Made by a program: the position numbers and the translations under genes. Below, piece by piece: positions 52,970 to 61,956 of a stretch of DNA of 64,000 nucleotides. Under the pieces are notes generated by a model. That model was not told the origin of the DNA. It ran no database searches and saw nothing but the letters and a program-made list of their open reading frames with translations. Position 1 is the stretch's first letter, and the number at the start of each line of letters is the position of its first letter. The stretch comes from Halotia wernerae (GTDB taxonomy: Bacteria; Cyanobacteriota; Cyanobacteriia; Cyanobacteriales; Nostocaceae): the NCBI GenBank assembly GCA_034931985.1, contig JAYGHB010000107.1:7286-71285 (forward strand), read 5' to 3'.

Positions 52970-53356
52970 TTAGCTATCTGTAGATGCAGTCCAGGACTGT
53001 AAATGAATCAAGGATTTCCAAGAGTTAGTACTAGTATCAAAACAGTGCCAAGTTCCATCTTTAACTTCCTGGTAGCAAAATAAAGTGCGATCACAACCAG
53101 TGAGGTTGTCAGTTAAATAGTATACAAGACCTCGAAATGGATAAGTTTTACGGCTCAGACGTTTTGCAACCGCTTGATTCGGACATTCAACAATAATTAC
53201 TGATTGCCCATTCAGGTTAGCTAACGAAAATATACACATTCGCAAAATGGCTCTGAGCCAACTTTGTGTATTGTCAAAATAATCATCTATGATTTTGTTG
53301 GTCAGTGCTTTTTCGAGGATACGGTCTTCATTGTGAGAAGTTTGGGCGTTAGACAC
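52970..53356 (-). CDS. hypothetical protein
   Basis: A protein of 128 aa with no family I recognise. The middle part, SVIIVECPNQAVAKRLSRKT and YPFRGLVYYLTDNLTGCDRT, suggests an alpha/beta fold; the C-terminus is Trp-rich (GTWHCFDTSTNSWKSLIHLQ). It ends seven bases from the TnpB remnant. It could be a small cyanobacteria-specific protein. Confidence 0.55.
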   Translation of the reverse strand: MSNAQTSHNEDRILEKALTNKIIDDYFDNTQSWLRAILRMCIFSLANLNGQSVIIVECPNQAVAKRLSRKTYPFRGLVYYLTDNLTGCDRTLFCYQEVKDGTWHCFDTSTNSWKSLIHLQSWTASTDS

Positions 53357-53543
53357 AGCATCACCTATCGTTACACCGTTGGTTTGAGATTAAACTAAAA
53401 CCTTAAAAACTGACAAGTGTATACGCCCAATACAGAATGTAACAGACCTAAAAATCATCTTTTACTATCAAAAAAGCCAGTGAGTCAGCTTTGGTGTCAG
53501 CAAGGCTGGTAGAATCTACACAGAGCTTTAAGAGCAAATTGCC

Positions 53544-53849
53544 ATGCCTGCTGAAACTAACCCAGTAAATCCAACCACCAAGGGTGCTGATGCTATTGAT
53601 GAGGCGATCGCCCAAGGCATTGATTTTGATGGTTCTGCCATTCCACCTGCCAAGCTAGAACTCTATAGCAAAGTCATGGCACTAGAAGCAAGTAGACAAC
53701 GCAGTGGCGTATCTAATACCATGCGATCGCGCATCATCCGAATCGGCGCAAAGCACATTCCTCAAGCAGAACTCGATCAATTACTAATAGAAGCAGGCTT
53801 TGCACCCCTGAAAGAGAAAGATATTGCTTTTTTCTACGGCGGTAAATAA
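53544..53849 (+). CDS. conserved cyanobacterial hypothetical protein
   Basis: A protein of 101 aa that starts MPAETNPVNPTTKG and carries GIDFDGSAIPPAKLELYSKV and SRIIRIGAKHIPQAELDQLL. It has helical segments and an FFYGGK end. No function is known to me. It is monocistronic. Confidence 0.7.
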   Translation: MPAETNPVNPTTKGADAIDEAIAQGIDFDGSAIPPAKLELYSKVMALEASRQRSGVSNTMRSRIIRIGAKHIPQAELDQLLIEAGFAPLKEKDIAFFYGGK

Positions 53850-53971
53850 TTTTGAGCGATCGCCTGTGATCGATCATGAGAGTGGGCGATCCTCCGGCGG
53901 GCTACGCCTAAGCACATCTTTGTAATTCATCGGAATATTATCTTTTATTCTATGTAATGTGAGGATTTCAG

Positions 53972-54292
53972 ATTATTCCTACACTTGAGCAAAAAACACA
54001 ATGCTTCATTTTGTGCTGTTGCTTGACAAAATTGTATTTGCCCATAAGCCTTTAGGACTTACGCACGCTCTACCAATTCTTCTCTACGAGACGCTGCGCG
54101 TTGGCGGAAGCCTCTCGTAGAGAAGGCGTTCTTGGCATCTTGGCGGTTCGATAAATTAAGCTTTTTGTCCATTTTTGCGTAAGTCCTGGCCTTGTACGAG
54201 TAGATGAGCGTACAGGCAATGTCTTTCTCTTAGCGGGTGAAGAAAATATCATAGAGATATATCCCAATGGCAAATGGAGGTATGTAGTGTGA
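53972..54292 (+). pseudogene. DUF6888-family gene broken by a MITE
   Basis: The 5' part reads IIPTLEQKTQCFILCCCLTK and LYLPISL; after the insertion the frame goes on VRVDERTGNVFLLAGEENII and EIYPNGKWRYVV. Together they make a complete small DUF6888-like protein. The inserted element gives an immediate TAG. The stop overlaps the GTG start of the next gene (GTGTGA), the normal coupling of DUF6888/DUF6887 pairs. No ATG was seen; ATT 53975 or 53972 are the only plausible starts. Confidence 0.75.
54053..54188. mobile_element. 136-bp MITE in the DUF6888 gene
   Basis: The ends are inverted repeats (T/C)AGGACTTACGCA. The flanking host sequence GCCTT occurs on both sides (54048-54052 and 54189-54193), a 5-bp target duplication; removing one copy plus the element restores the reading frame. 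Inside is a dispersed repeat (CTCTACGAGACGCTGCGCG and TTGGCGGTTCGAT), so one mobile sequence is nested in another. Confidence 0.85.
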
Positions 54293-54516
54293 GTAAGCCT
54301 AACTTTCAAGCAATGAGTATAAAAGAGCTACATACCTATGTTTTGGCACATCGAGAAGATATAGAAGCATTCCATACTTACGTGGACAAACTACACGCAC
54401 AAGCAAACTGGATTGAAATGCCACCCTTGGAATCTTTAGATAACTTGCAAAATTATCCTGAATTTCTGGAAAAGGTGAGCAACCATTCTGAGTCTAAGGA
54501 TAGCGATCACTTGTAA
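54289..54516 (+). CDS. DUF6887-family small protein
   Basis: A protein of 75 aa that starts at GTG (MSKPNFQAMSIKELHTYVLA). HREDIEAFHTYVDKL is the family core. An ATG at 54274 is in frame but lies inside the upstream partner gene. DUF6888 and DUF6887 genes usually come as a coupled pair resembling toxin-antitoxin organisation; with the partner broken this gene is left alone. Its role is unknown. Confidence 0.78.
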   Translation: MSKPNFQAMSIKELHTYVLAHREDIEAFHTYVDKLHAQANWIEMPPLESLDNLQNYPEFLEKVSNHSESKDSDHL

Positions 54517-54597
54517 TATTTTAACGAGAGCGATCAGGACTAAATGTTTTCATTTCATTCCATAAATAAATTTAGGGGCTTGGGACCACTGCTCTTT

Positions 54598-54636
54598 TTC
54601 TTTCTTTTGCCTTTTTACTTTTTACTTTTGCCTTGT
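54598..54636. repeat. pyrimidine-rich tandem repeat (CTTTTTA/CTTTTGC)
   Basis: Tandem heptamers such as CTTTTTACTTTTTACTTTTG, of the same kind as the AAAAGTC array at 26.4 kb. A related sequence lies inside the coding region at 62.8 kb. Confidence 0.7.
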
Positions 54637-54703
54637 TTGGTCATTAAATCAAAAAAGAATAGATATGAGTAGTTATACTAATTCGTAATTCGTAATAAAA
54701 GAT

Positions 54704-55135
54704 TTATAAATATTCAAAAAAAACTTCTGGCACTAATCTAAATTCTCCAGATTTGAAACGAGCAATATCTATCCAAAGTGCCTTGTGTTTATGAGTTTCT
54801 GACTCAGAAAATATTAAGCTTTCCAGTTGATAAAACTTGGAATTAGCAAAATCGCATTGATAAAGTTGAATAATTTCATGTCCTTGCCTACCATTAAATG
54901 TAAACAAATTTTCGATACAACCCAAATAGCGAATGTTCGTTAAGTCTGCTTGAATTTCTTCTTGAAATTCCCGTTCTAAAGCTGCGCGGCTAGTTTCGCC
55001 AAAGTCAACACCACCACCCAAAGCACGATAAAATGTTTCTTGTTTCACGGGATCGTAACCTTCAGAAACAAAGATGCGAACGCCATCTCTAATCAGCCCC
55101 AAGGCTAACACCCGAATTTCACCCGGTTTGTTCAT
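54704..55135 (-). CDS. Nudix hydrolase
   Basis: A protein of 143 aa that hydrolyses a nucleoside diphosphate linked to another group. The Nudix box is GGGVDFGETSRAALEREF followed by QEEI (G-x5-E-x7-RE-x2-EE pattern), near residues 40-62. The substrate cannot be predicted. It lies eight bases after the DUF3531 gene on the same strand, so the two are likely cotranscribed. Confidence 0.9.
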   Translation of the reverse strand: MNKPGEIRVLALGLIRDGVRIFVSEGYDPVKQETFYRALGGGVDFGETSRAALEREFQEEIQADLTNIRYLGCIENLFTFNGRQGHEIIQLYQCDFANSKFYQLESLIFSESETHKHKALWIDIARFKSGEFRLVPEVFFEYL

Positions 55136-55143
55136 TTTTGTAA

Positions 55144-55614
55144 TTAATTGTCGTACATAGAGTAAGAACGGCTGTCGCTATCTTCGACAGGCCAGTCTTC
55201 ATTTTCGCCGCCTAGGTATAATTCTTCAATAGTTACATATTCTTCACTTAGCTGTGTAAGGGCATTGATGAGAATATCAACAGCGATCGCATCACTAGTT
55301 CCCAAGTCAAACCAGCAACGCGCCCACTGTCCCTCATATTCAAACTCACCCATGTTGTGCATTAGTGCTAGCAAGCTTTTATCATACCCTTGTGGGTCAT
55401 AATGGGTGTAGCTGAGATCAATTCCTGTTTCTTGGACTTGGAGATTTTCGGCATTAAATGCACCCAATTTACCCAAATAAAACCAGGAATTGAAAACTTC
55501 TTCTACATATTTCTTTTCACGCCCCGAAGGTATGGTGCTAAACTTCAGCCAAATCCATACATCAAATTGATTAAACTCGCGGAACTGAATTTGCATTTCG
55601 GTCAAATATCTCAA
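55144..55614 (-). CDS. DUF3531-family protein
   Basis: A protein of 156 aa (about 150 from the second Met, MQIQFREFNQFDVWIWLKFS). KKYVEEVFNSWFYLGKLGAF, MHNMGEFEYEGQWARCWFDL and GTSDAIAVDILINALTQL are the family blocks, shared by cyanobacteria and plastid-bearing organisms. Function unknown. It is the upstream gene of a pair with the Nudix hydrolase. Confidence 0.85.
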   Translation of the reverse strand: MRYLTEMQIQFREFNQFDVWIWLKFSTIPSGREKKYVEEVFNSWFYLGKLGAFNAENLQVQETGIDLSYTHYDPQGYDKSLLALMHNMGEFEYEGQWARCWFDLGTSDAIAVDILINALTQLSEEYVTIEELYLGGENEDWPVEDSDSRSYSMYDN

Positions 55615-55712
55615 TTCTTTTCCCTGAAAACCAGCATATCAAAGTAGAGACTAGGGATTAGGGAATAGTTAGTTAAAGGATAACTAATAAATCACCCATG
55701 CCCTATGCCCAA

Positions 55713-56624
55713 TTACCCACCTAAATTTTTTAGACCATTCATAGCACCACTACGTTCACTTTCAATTTGTTTCACCAAATTGGCTGGAAGTTGGGATTTT
55801 TTAGTCAAGGCTTTGTCAAAATTGACGATCGCTTCTTGAATCATTTGCTGGCTTTTTTCTTTTTTACCCTGTTCCTTCAGGATTTGAGCTTTGAGATAAT
55901 AAATTTCTGGATTATTAAATGTTGATTTTAAAGCACGGTTAGCATAATCCAGTGCCTGAGAGTACTGTTTTAAATCCCGATAAGCAAGGGCGATACCTCG
56001 ATCAGCTAAATACTCAGGAGCCGCATTTGTCTCTAGCCGTTCAATTGCCTCATCGGGATTGGCAAAAGGCAGACTCACAGCTAACATCAAATCCATATAG
56101 CCTTTAACCAAATTCAATTCTGGATCTTTGGGAGAAATCGCTTCTGCTTTGTCTAAATATTGATAGACTTGCCGTAGCCTACTTAAAGCCTTTGGCGCTC
56201 CTTTGACTGTACCTTCACGGTTAAGAACAGTTGCCCCTTCAAAAAAATGACCGACAGCGGTGTATAAATTACCTCTTAGTGGATCCGCAGTAATCAGCTT
56301 TTCTCCGGTTTCTAGGGTTTTACGGCTGTAATTATCTAATGCAGTAAAATCCTGATAAGCGTATGCTAAAGATGCTCTCATAGCATACGCTAGAGGCTCA
56401 TTTGACTCACTCGATAGCGCTTCTTTCAAGTAACGCTCTGCCGCTGGATAGTCGCCCTGTTGGAAAACAGCTTTAAAAGCTGCTTCTGTTTTGTCGCCAA
56501 TTTTATGAGGTTCTCTAGTCCGAAATGGATCACCAGCAAGAGATGGATTTACCCACAGATTAAGTGCGATCGCAGCTGTAAAAGTTATCTGAGCCAGTCT
56601 AGTGAGTCTAGAAAACACCATTGG
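55713..56624 (-). CDS. exported TPR-repeat protein
   Basis: A protein of about 303 aa from the Met before VFSRLTRLAQITFTAAIALN, which gives a clear signal peptide cut near NPSLAG; an upstream ATG (56651) would add nine residues. The rest is helical with TPR units, e.g. LKEALSSESNEPLAYAMRAS, LDYANRALKSTFNNPEIYYL and AQILKEQGKKEKSQQMIQEA. It is probably a periplasmic or lipid-facing scaffold. It resembles the Sll0314-type cyanobacterial TPR proteins by layout only. Confidence 0.78.
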   Translation of the reverse strand, partial: PMVFSRLTRLAQITFTAAIALNLWVNPSLAGDPFRTREPHKIGDKTEAAFKAVFQQGDYPAAERYLKEALSSESNEPLAYAMRASLAYAYQDFTALDNYSRKTLETGEKLITADPLRGNLYTAVGHFFEGATVLNREGTVKGAPKALSRLRQVYQYLDKAEAISPKDPELNLVKGYMDLMLAVSLPFANPDEAIERLETNAAPEYLADRGIALAYRDLKQYSQALDYANRALKSTFNNPEIYYLKAQILKEQGKKEKSQQMIQEAIVNFDKALTKKSQLPANLVKQIESERSGAMNGLKNLGG

Positions 56625-56946
56625 TTGGGAAATAGAAAACCATTCAATCATAGAATCCCTCAGAAAAATTGCGGTTAAAATAGTTGTATATGTTACTTGA
56701 GATCCAGAAAAATTCAGGCTTAACCTACTTCTGTTTCAGTCAAAAAATTCTATTAAGATTGACCTCAGTAATTTTTTCAAGTTCCCATAATTTGGTGTAG
56801 CTATTGTTAATGGGTAGTCTGACACAATGGAAAAAGACAACCGAACTTTTGCTGCTAAATTAAAGTCTGAGTGCAGATGAATGTTTTTAGTGTAGCTAAG
56901 TCTTAGTTAATGAGTTATTCGGCAAATTCTTGGTAATCTTAAATAA

Positions 56947-57621
56947 ATGCTCTATCTCAGAAATCTTACTTATCATCCCACAGCTTGCCCTTCAGCGATT
57001 CTCAAATCCATCAATCTAGAATTACCACCCCAAAAACTGGGTCTGATTATTGGCCCTAGTGGTTCCGGCAAAAGTACTTTACTAGAAATTTTATCAGGAC
57101 TGGCCGAACCAACATCTGGTGGAGCCTTCTGGCGAGAACAAGAACTGATAGCCGAACAGCTACAACAATTAGCTGGGTTAGTGTTTCAATTTCCAGAGCG
57201 TCACTTTTGCGGTGGTACGATTTTAGAAGAATTGCGTTTAGGGCATCCAGAGTTAGGGTCAGAGCGAGTCAGACAGGCATTAAGCGAAGTAGGGTTAGAG
57301 TATTTATCACTTTCAGCAGCACCTTATGCATTGAGTGGTGGTCAGCAGCGGCGTTTAGCTTTGGCGGTACAATTAATTCGCCAACCAAATTTATTGTTAC
57401 TGGATGAACCAACAGCTGGATTGGATTGGTCAATGCGTCGGCAACTAGTAAACTTATTGGCAAAACTTAAACAACATTGGACACTGTTGGTAGTGACACA
57501 TGATGCTGGTGATCTGTTAGCGATCGCAGATAATTGCTGGACACTCAATCACGGTGAACTACAATCAGTCGAGCCAGCGGTATTAAGAGCCAAAATGAAA
57601 GAACCCCAACCGGCAGCATGA
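56947..57621 (+). CDS. ABC transporter ATP-binding protein
   Basis: An ATPase of 224 aa: Walker A GPSGSGKSTLLE (near residue 37), Q-loop VFQFPERHFCG, signature ALSGGQQRRLAL, Walker B LLLLDEPTAGLD, switch His VVTHDAGD. The FPE(R)H-type Q-loop resembles energy-coupling-factor (CbiO/EcfA-like) ATPases of vitamin and metal uptake. No permease gene is adjacent. It precedes rsmG by 55 bp. Confidence 0.87.
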   Translation: MLYLRNLTYHPTACPSAILKSINLELPPQKLGLIIGPSGSGKSTLLEILSGLAEPTSGGAFWREQELIAEQLQQLAGLVFQFPERHFCGGTILEELRLGHPELGSERVRQALSEVGLEYLSLSAAPYALSGGQQRRLALAVQLIRQPNLLLLDEPTAGLDWSMRRQLVNLLAKLKQHWTLLVVTHDAGDLLAIADNCWTLNHGELQSVEPAVLRAKMKEPQPAA

Positions 57622-57676
57622 AGTGAAAAGGCAAGGGAACAGGGAAAATAACTTTATAACTATTGACCACTGACCA

Positions 57677-58477
57677 ATGACAAACTCAATAACTCCCTTG
57701 CTGCCAGAAATGACAGAAATTTGGCAGCAAACTCTAAATTGGCAACCCACTGCTCAACAGCAGGTGCAACTCCAGCAGTTGTATGAATTAATTCTGGAAG
57801 TTAATCGTCAGTTTAATTTAACTCGCATCACTGACCCCCAAGAATTTTGGGAAAAACATCTTTGGGATTCTTTGCGGGGAATTTCGCCACAGAAGCAATT
57901 TATCCCGTCTCTTCAAGAGAATACATCTGTGATAGATATTGGCACAGGTGCAGGTTTTCCTGGTGTCCCGGTAGGAATTGCTGTCCCCAATTGCAAAATT
58001 ACTCTGATGGATTCAACTCGGAAAAAAATTATTTTTCTCGAAAAAATCTTGAGTGAACTTGGACTGACTAATGCCGAAACTCTTATTGGTAGAGCCGAAG
58101 AAATAGGACAACAATCCCAGTACCGACAAACCTACGACCTAGCTTTAGTCCGTGCTGTAGGTTCGGCTTCTGTATGTGCAGAATATGCACTACCGTTACT
58201 CAAACAAGGCGGTTTGGCTGTAGTTTACCGTGGTAACTGGACAGAATATGAAACAGTTGCTCTGGAAAATGCCCTTAAGCATTTAGGTGGCATTATTGAA
58301 TCCATCGAAAAATTTACAACTCCCCTCAGTCAAAGCATCCGTCACTGTCTGTATTTGCGTAAAGTAGCAACCACACCAGCTAAATTTCCCCGTGCTACTG
58401 GTATACCTACTCAAAAGCCCCTTGACGGGTTGGTTCGCTCATTTCAGCAACAGAATAGCCATCAAGCAAGTGATTAA
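57677..58477 (+). CDS. rsmG: 16S rRNA m7G527 methyltransferase RsmG
   Basis: A protein of 266 aa that methylates N7 of G527 in 16S rRNA. The SAM motif is VIDIGTGAGFPGVPVGIA (near residue 90), with NLTRITDPQEFWEKHLWDSL upstream and DLALVRAVGSASVCAEYALP later, all standard for RsmG. The C-terminal ~20 residues are a variable tail. It follows an ABC ATPase gene on the same strand. Confidence 0.93.
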   Translation: MTNSITPLLPEMTEIWQQTLNWQPTAQQQVQLQQLYELILEVNRQFNLTRITDPQEFWEKHLWDSLRGISPQKQFIPSLQENTSVIDIGTGAGFPGVPVGIAVPNCKITLMDSTRKKIIFLEKILSELGLTNAETLIGRAEEIGQQSQYRQTYDLALVRAVGSASVCAEYALPLLKQGGLAVVYRGNWTEYETVALENALKHLGGIIESIEKFTTPLSQSIRHCLYLRKVATTPAKFPRATGIPTQKPLDGLVRSFQQQNSHQASD

Positions 58478-58693
58478 GTTTTACGAGGCCGTATTTAGAA
58501 CATCCTCACGCTCAAATCCCTGCTGGATAATTTTAGGAATATATTCGCTTCAGGCGATCGCTAATCTCCCAGATTTGCTGGCACTCCGAATAATTTTCTT
58601 AATTGAAGTTGGCATAAAATAGCATATACTAACAAAGGCGACAACTTCAGATATCTTCTTAAGAAGGCTGAAAAACTTATTGTATATAACTAA

Positions 58694-58766
58694 GGGGTTA
58701 TAGCTCAGTTGGTAGAGCACCTCAATGGCATTGAGGGGGTCAGCGGTTCGAATCCGCTTAACTCCA
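58694..58766 (+). tRNA. tRNA-Ala (GGC anticodon)
   Basis: A 73-nt cloverleaf: acceptor GGGGTTA/TAACTCC, D-loop AGCTCAGTTGGTAGAGC, anticodon stem CCTCA/TGAGG with loop ATGGCAT (anticodon GGC), variable GGGTC region, T-arm GCGGTTCGAATCCGC and discriminator A. CCA is not encoded. The G-U pair in the acceptor is at position 3, as in many alanine tRNAs. Confidence 0.95.
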
Positions 58767-59037
58767 TTTGGACATTAAAGAATTATTGTCCAATTTGACA
58801 AATGTAAAGGTAGCGGCGAAATTTTGGTAACCCGTATCAATCCGTGATTCAGACAATTAGGGAAATGTGATGAGCCAGATCGGGCAACACGAACGCCTAA
58901 CCCAAAACCGCATAGGGCAACTGTTCCTAACTCAAGTTTACACAGGTTTCAATAATTCTTTGTCAGTTCCAACCTTCTCAGGTGTTGGCTACTTTTCCAG
59001 CATCTATAATTAATCTTGCCCTCTTTAGTTCGTTACC

Positions 59038-60723
59038 ATGTCGGAAGAAGATATCCGTGCCGCCAGATTAGAAAAAATAGATCAGCTGAAGCAGCTAGGG
59101 ACTAATCCCTATGCCTATCGTTGGGAATCTACCCATCACGCAAAGCAATTGCAAGAAAAATTTGCCGATTTACCCAGCGGTGAAGAAGTTGATTTAGAAG
59201 TTGCCATTGCTGGACGCATTATGGCACGTCGCGTCTTCGGTAAATTGGCTTTCTTCACTTTGCAAGATGAAACCGGCACAATTCAGCTTTACCTAGACAA
59301 AAATCGCATCCAAGAAGGCATGGCAGATATTGATGCTGATGCCTTCAATCACCTCAAGCAACTTACAGATGCAGGTGACATCCTAGGAGTCAAAGGCACT
59401 ATTAAACGGACTGAAAAGGGCGAGTTATCCGTTTACGTCAAACAATATACCATCCTCACCAAATCCCTGTTGCCTTTACCCGATAAGTGGCATGGGTTAA
59501 CAGATGTTGCCAAGCGCTACCGTCAGCGTTATGTTGACTTGATTGTTAACCCTGAAGTTCGGCAAACCTTCCGCCGTCGCGCCCAAATTACTGCGGGTAT
59601 TCGTCGCTATTTAGAACAACGGAATTTTCTAGAAATTGAAACGCCAGTTCTGCAAAGTGAAGCTGGGGGTGCAGATGCACGTCCTTTCGTCACTCACCAC
59701 AACACCTTAGAAATGGACTTATATCTGCGAATTGCCACAGAACTCCATCTCAAGCGGTTGATTGTGGGTGGTTTTGAAAAGGTATTTGAACTAGGGCGAA
59801 TTTTCCGCAACGAGGGAATTTCGACTCGTCACAACCCCGAATTTACGATGATTGAAGTTTACCAAGCTTACGCCGACTACAACGACATGATGGTGCTGAC
59901 AGAAGGAATTATTACCACTGTCGCCCAAGAGGTACTTGAAACCTTGCAAATTACCTACCAAGAAGAAACTGTAGATTTAACACCACCTTGGCGACGGGTA
60001 ACAATGCACGATGTAGTTAAAGAATTTACGGGCTTGGATTTCAATACGTTCCAAACCTTGGAAGAAGCAAAAACAGCAAGTAAAAATGCTGGTATTCCTG
60101 GTGTAGAAGAATGCCAATCAATTGGTAAGCTACTAAATTTAGCCTTTGAAGAGAAGGTGGAAACAAACTTAATTCAGCCTACCTTTGTGATTGACTACCC
60201 TGTGGAAATTTCGCCCTTAGCAAAACCTCACCGTTCTGTGTCTGGCTTGGTGGAACGATTTGAGTTATTTATAGTTGGGCGAGAAACTGCTAACAGTTTT
60301 TCAGAACTTACAGACCCCATCGACCAAAGAGAACGTCTAGAAGCCCAAGCTGAGAGAAAAGTGGCTGGTGATTTAGAAGCCCAAGGCGTAGATGAAGACT
60401 TTCTGACAGCCTTAGAATATGGAATGCCGCCTACAGGTGGTTTAGGTATTGGAATTGATCGATTAGTAATGTTATTAACTGATTGTGCCAGTATTCGGGA
60501 TGCGATCGCATTTCCTCTACTCAAACCTGAAGGCAGCTTTATTAAGCAATTTAGCTATGATCTAAAAACTCAAACACTGACTATTGAATTTGATAGTGGA
60601 AGTGTTTACGAGTATTTCAAAGTACCTTCTAGTGTCAAAGAAGACTTAGATAATGCACCGTCTAAAGGTCAATACTTTAACAAATTGATTAAAGGGAAAT
60701 TTAAATTTGAACAATTGAGTTGA
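59038..60723 (+). CDS. lysS: lysyl-tRNA synthetase with C-terminal KTSC domain
   Basis: A class II synthetase of 561 aa. An OB-fold anticodon domain (VAIAGRIMARRVFGKLAFFT, LQDETGTIQLYL) is followed by the catalytic core with motif 2 (FELGRIFRNEGISTRHNPEF) and motif 3 (PPTGGLGIGIDRLVMLLT). The catalytic part ends near residue 495. The last ~63 residues form a KTSC domain: IKQFSYDLKTQTLTIEFDSG and SVYEYFKVPSS. This small domain is often found alone or fused to RNA-related enzymes. A strong terminator follows. Confidence 0.93.
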   Translation: MSEEDIRAARLEKIDQLKQLGTNPYAYRWESTHHAKQLQEKFADLPSGEEVDLEVAIAGRIMARRVFGKLAFFTLQDETGTIQLYLDKNRIQEGMADIDADAFNHLKQLTDAGDILGVKGTIKRTEKGELSVYVKQYTILTKSLLPLPDKWHGLTDVAKRYRQRYVDLIVNPEVRQTFRRRAQITAGIRRYLEQRNFLEIETPVLQSEAGGADARPFVTHHNTLEMDLYLRIATELHLKRLIVGGFEKVFELGRIFRNEGISTRHNPEFTMIEVYQAYADYNDMMVLTEGIITTVAQEVLETLQITYQEETVDLTPPWRRVTMHDVVKEFTGLDFNTFQTLEEAKTASKNAGIPGVEECQSIGKLLNLAFEEKVETNLIQPTFVIDYPVEISPLAKPHRSVSGLVERFELFIVGRETANSFSELTDPIDQRERLEAQAERKVAGDLEAQGVDEDFLTALEYGMPPTGGLGIGIDRLVMLLTDCASIRDAIAFPLLKPEGSFIKQFSYDLKTQTLTIEFDSGSVYEYFKVPSSVKEDLDNAPSKGQYFNKLIKGKFKFEQLS

Positions 60724-60746
60724 GCTAGGAAGTACCATTCAACAGC

Positions 60747-60780
60747 ATGGTGCGTTATTTGCGATAACGCACCATTTTTA
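60747..60780 (+). terminator. rho-independent terminator after lysS
   Basis: Perfect 12-bp arms ATGGTGCGTTAT / ATAACGCACCAT, loop TTGCG, then TTTTTA. It lies 24 bp after the lysS stop. Confidence 0.9.
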
Positions 60781-61160
60781 TAACTCAATCTTTTATTACC
60801 TAAGTTAAACTCGCATAATCTATATGATATTCCTTAAGTAATCGCGGAATCAGTGATGAAATTGATGAAATTGAGTTGTTGTATTTAGCTGAGAGTTTGC
60901 TGCAAAAGTTGACATAATTTTCGGGTGCAGAGCGATCGCGTTCCAAACGTCTGGTAGAGTTAATGTCAAGCTACAGCCTCTCTCAAGGCTAAGAAATCCC
61001 CTTGACAAGCCCAATACAGCTATCTTCAGTCTCTTGAGTCCAAGCATAAAAATCCGTTTCATACAAGTGTAATGTGTACATCCTTTCAACAGTCATGGGT
61101 TTTCATAATGTTTTGGAAATTGCTGGCGATCGCTAGCAATTTCCAACTATAATCTCATTA
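60781..61160. other. gene-free stretch between lysS and the VOC gene
   Basis: No convincing gene. A plus-strand stretch near 60855 (ATGAAATTGATGAAATTGAG) and a minus-strand ORF of 79 codons (60850-61089) lack a ribosome site and any family pattern. Near the end, ATTGCTGGCGATCGCTAGCAAT is a palindrome centred on a HIP1 site just past the VOC stop and may act as its terminator. Confidence 0.5.
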
Positions 61161-61763
61161 TTAATTCGCTACTTCAGCTACTTCAATAATGCGTCCTTCA
61201 TAATCTTTAACTAGAAAATTTAGGGGCTTCTGGTTGCGAATCTTAAACTTTAAACCGCGCATTTCTACTCGCATTAAAATCATATCTAAGCAGTCGCGGT
61301 CAAAGCAAACATGACGTTGCTGATTTTTGCTGCCCAAACTCGCTCCAGTAATGACATGTAGCTGAGTGTTTTTCTTCATTTGATACCACAGTCCATCATT
61401 GGCATTATTCATCATCCTGCCAGACAAACTAGGACTAGTGGACATATACAATGGATCGATCCCGGTTGCGCCCATAGTTTGTTCGTAGTTGTAGTAGTAG
61501 TGCAAAGGCACTTCAGCTGCTGGCAAATCTAGCAGCCCTTCATACAACTGTCGTGCAATCTCCAAATCAGACACCATAACTGTGTGTACTTTGGGCGCAC
61601 TGGTGAGAAACATCCACATAGCACCTGCATAAGCTGCTAGTAGCATCACCATAATGCCTTGGGTGGAGAATAGACTATCCAAGGGCAGGGAAGGCAAAAA
61701 AGAGCCTAAAGTCAAGGGAGCGAGCAGAAAATTCATCGCACTGACTGCTATAACCATGAACAA
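61161..61763 (-). CDS. membrane-anchored VOC/glyoxalase-like protein
   Basis: A protein of 200 aa with two N-terminal hydrophobic segments (AMNFLLAPLTLGSFLPSL and MVMLLAAYAGAMWMFL, within residues 5-52) followed by a vicinal-oxygen-chelate-like domain: VHTVMVSDLEIARQLYEGLL, QRHVCFDRDCLDMILMRVEM and NFLVKDYEGRIIEVAEV. The C-terminal NFL-KDYEGR-IEV pattern is typical of glyoxalase-like folds. Whether metal ligands are complete is unclear. It is monocistronic. Confidence 0.8.
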   Translation of the reverse strand: MFMVIAVSAMNFLLAPLTLGSFLPSLPLDSLFSTQGIMVMLLAAYAGAMWMFLTSAPKVHTVMVSDLEIARQLYEGLLDLPAAEVPLHYYYNYEQTMGATGIDPLYMSTSPSLSGRMMNNANDGLWYQMKKNTQLHVITGASLGSKNQQRHVCFDRDCLDMILMRVEMRGLKFKIRNQKPLNFLVKDYEGRIIEVAEVAN

Positions 61764-61956
61764 ATTAAAGATTGTATAAGGGAGCCGCTTTTACTATTGT
61801 CGATAAAGACTAAAAATTAAGTCCTTGTTTCTAGTTTATCAATACTAAAGTAGTCTGAGTCTTAGCAATGACCATCAGCACACCAAATATAGTACTAGGT
61901 GAGCTACAAGACTACCATTTCCAATATTATTTTAACCACTATCAACCGAATGGCTT

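Noticed and set aside
60850..61089. Minus-strand ORF of 79 codons after lysS
   Set aside because: No ribosome site, no recognisable domain, Cys-rich start of low plausibility, and it covers the non-coding stretch beside a terminator.
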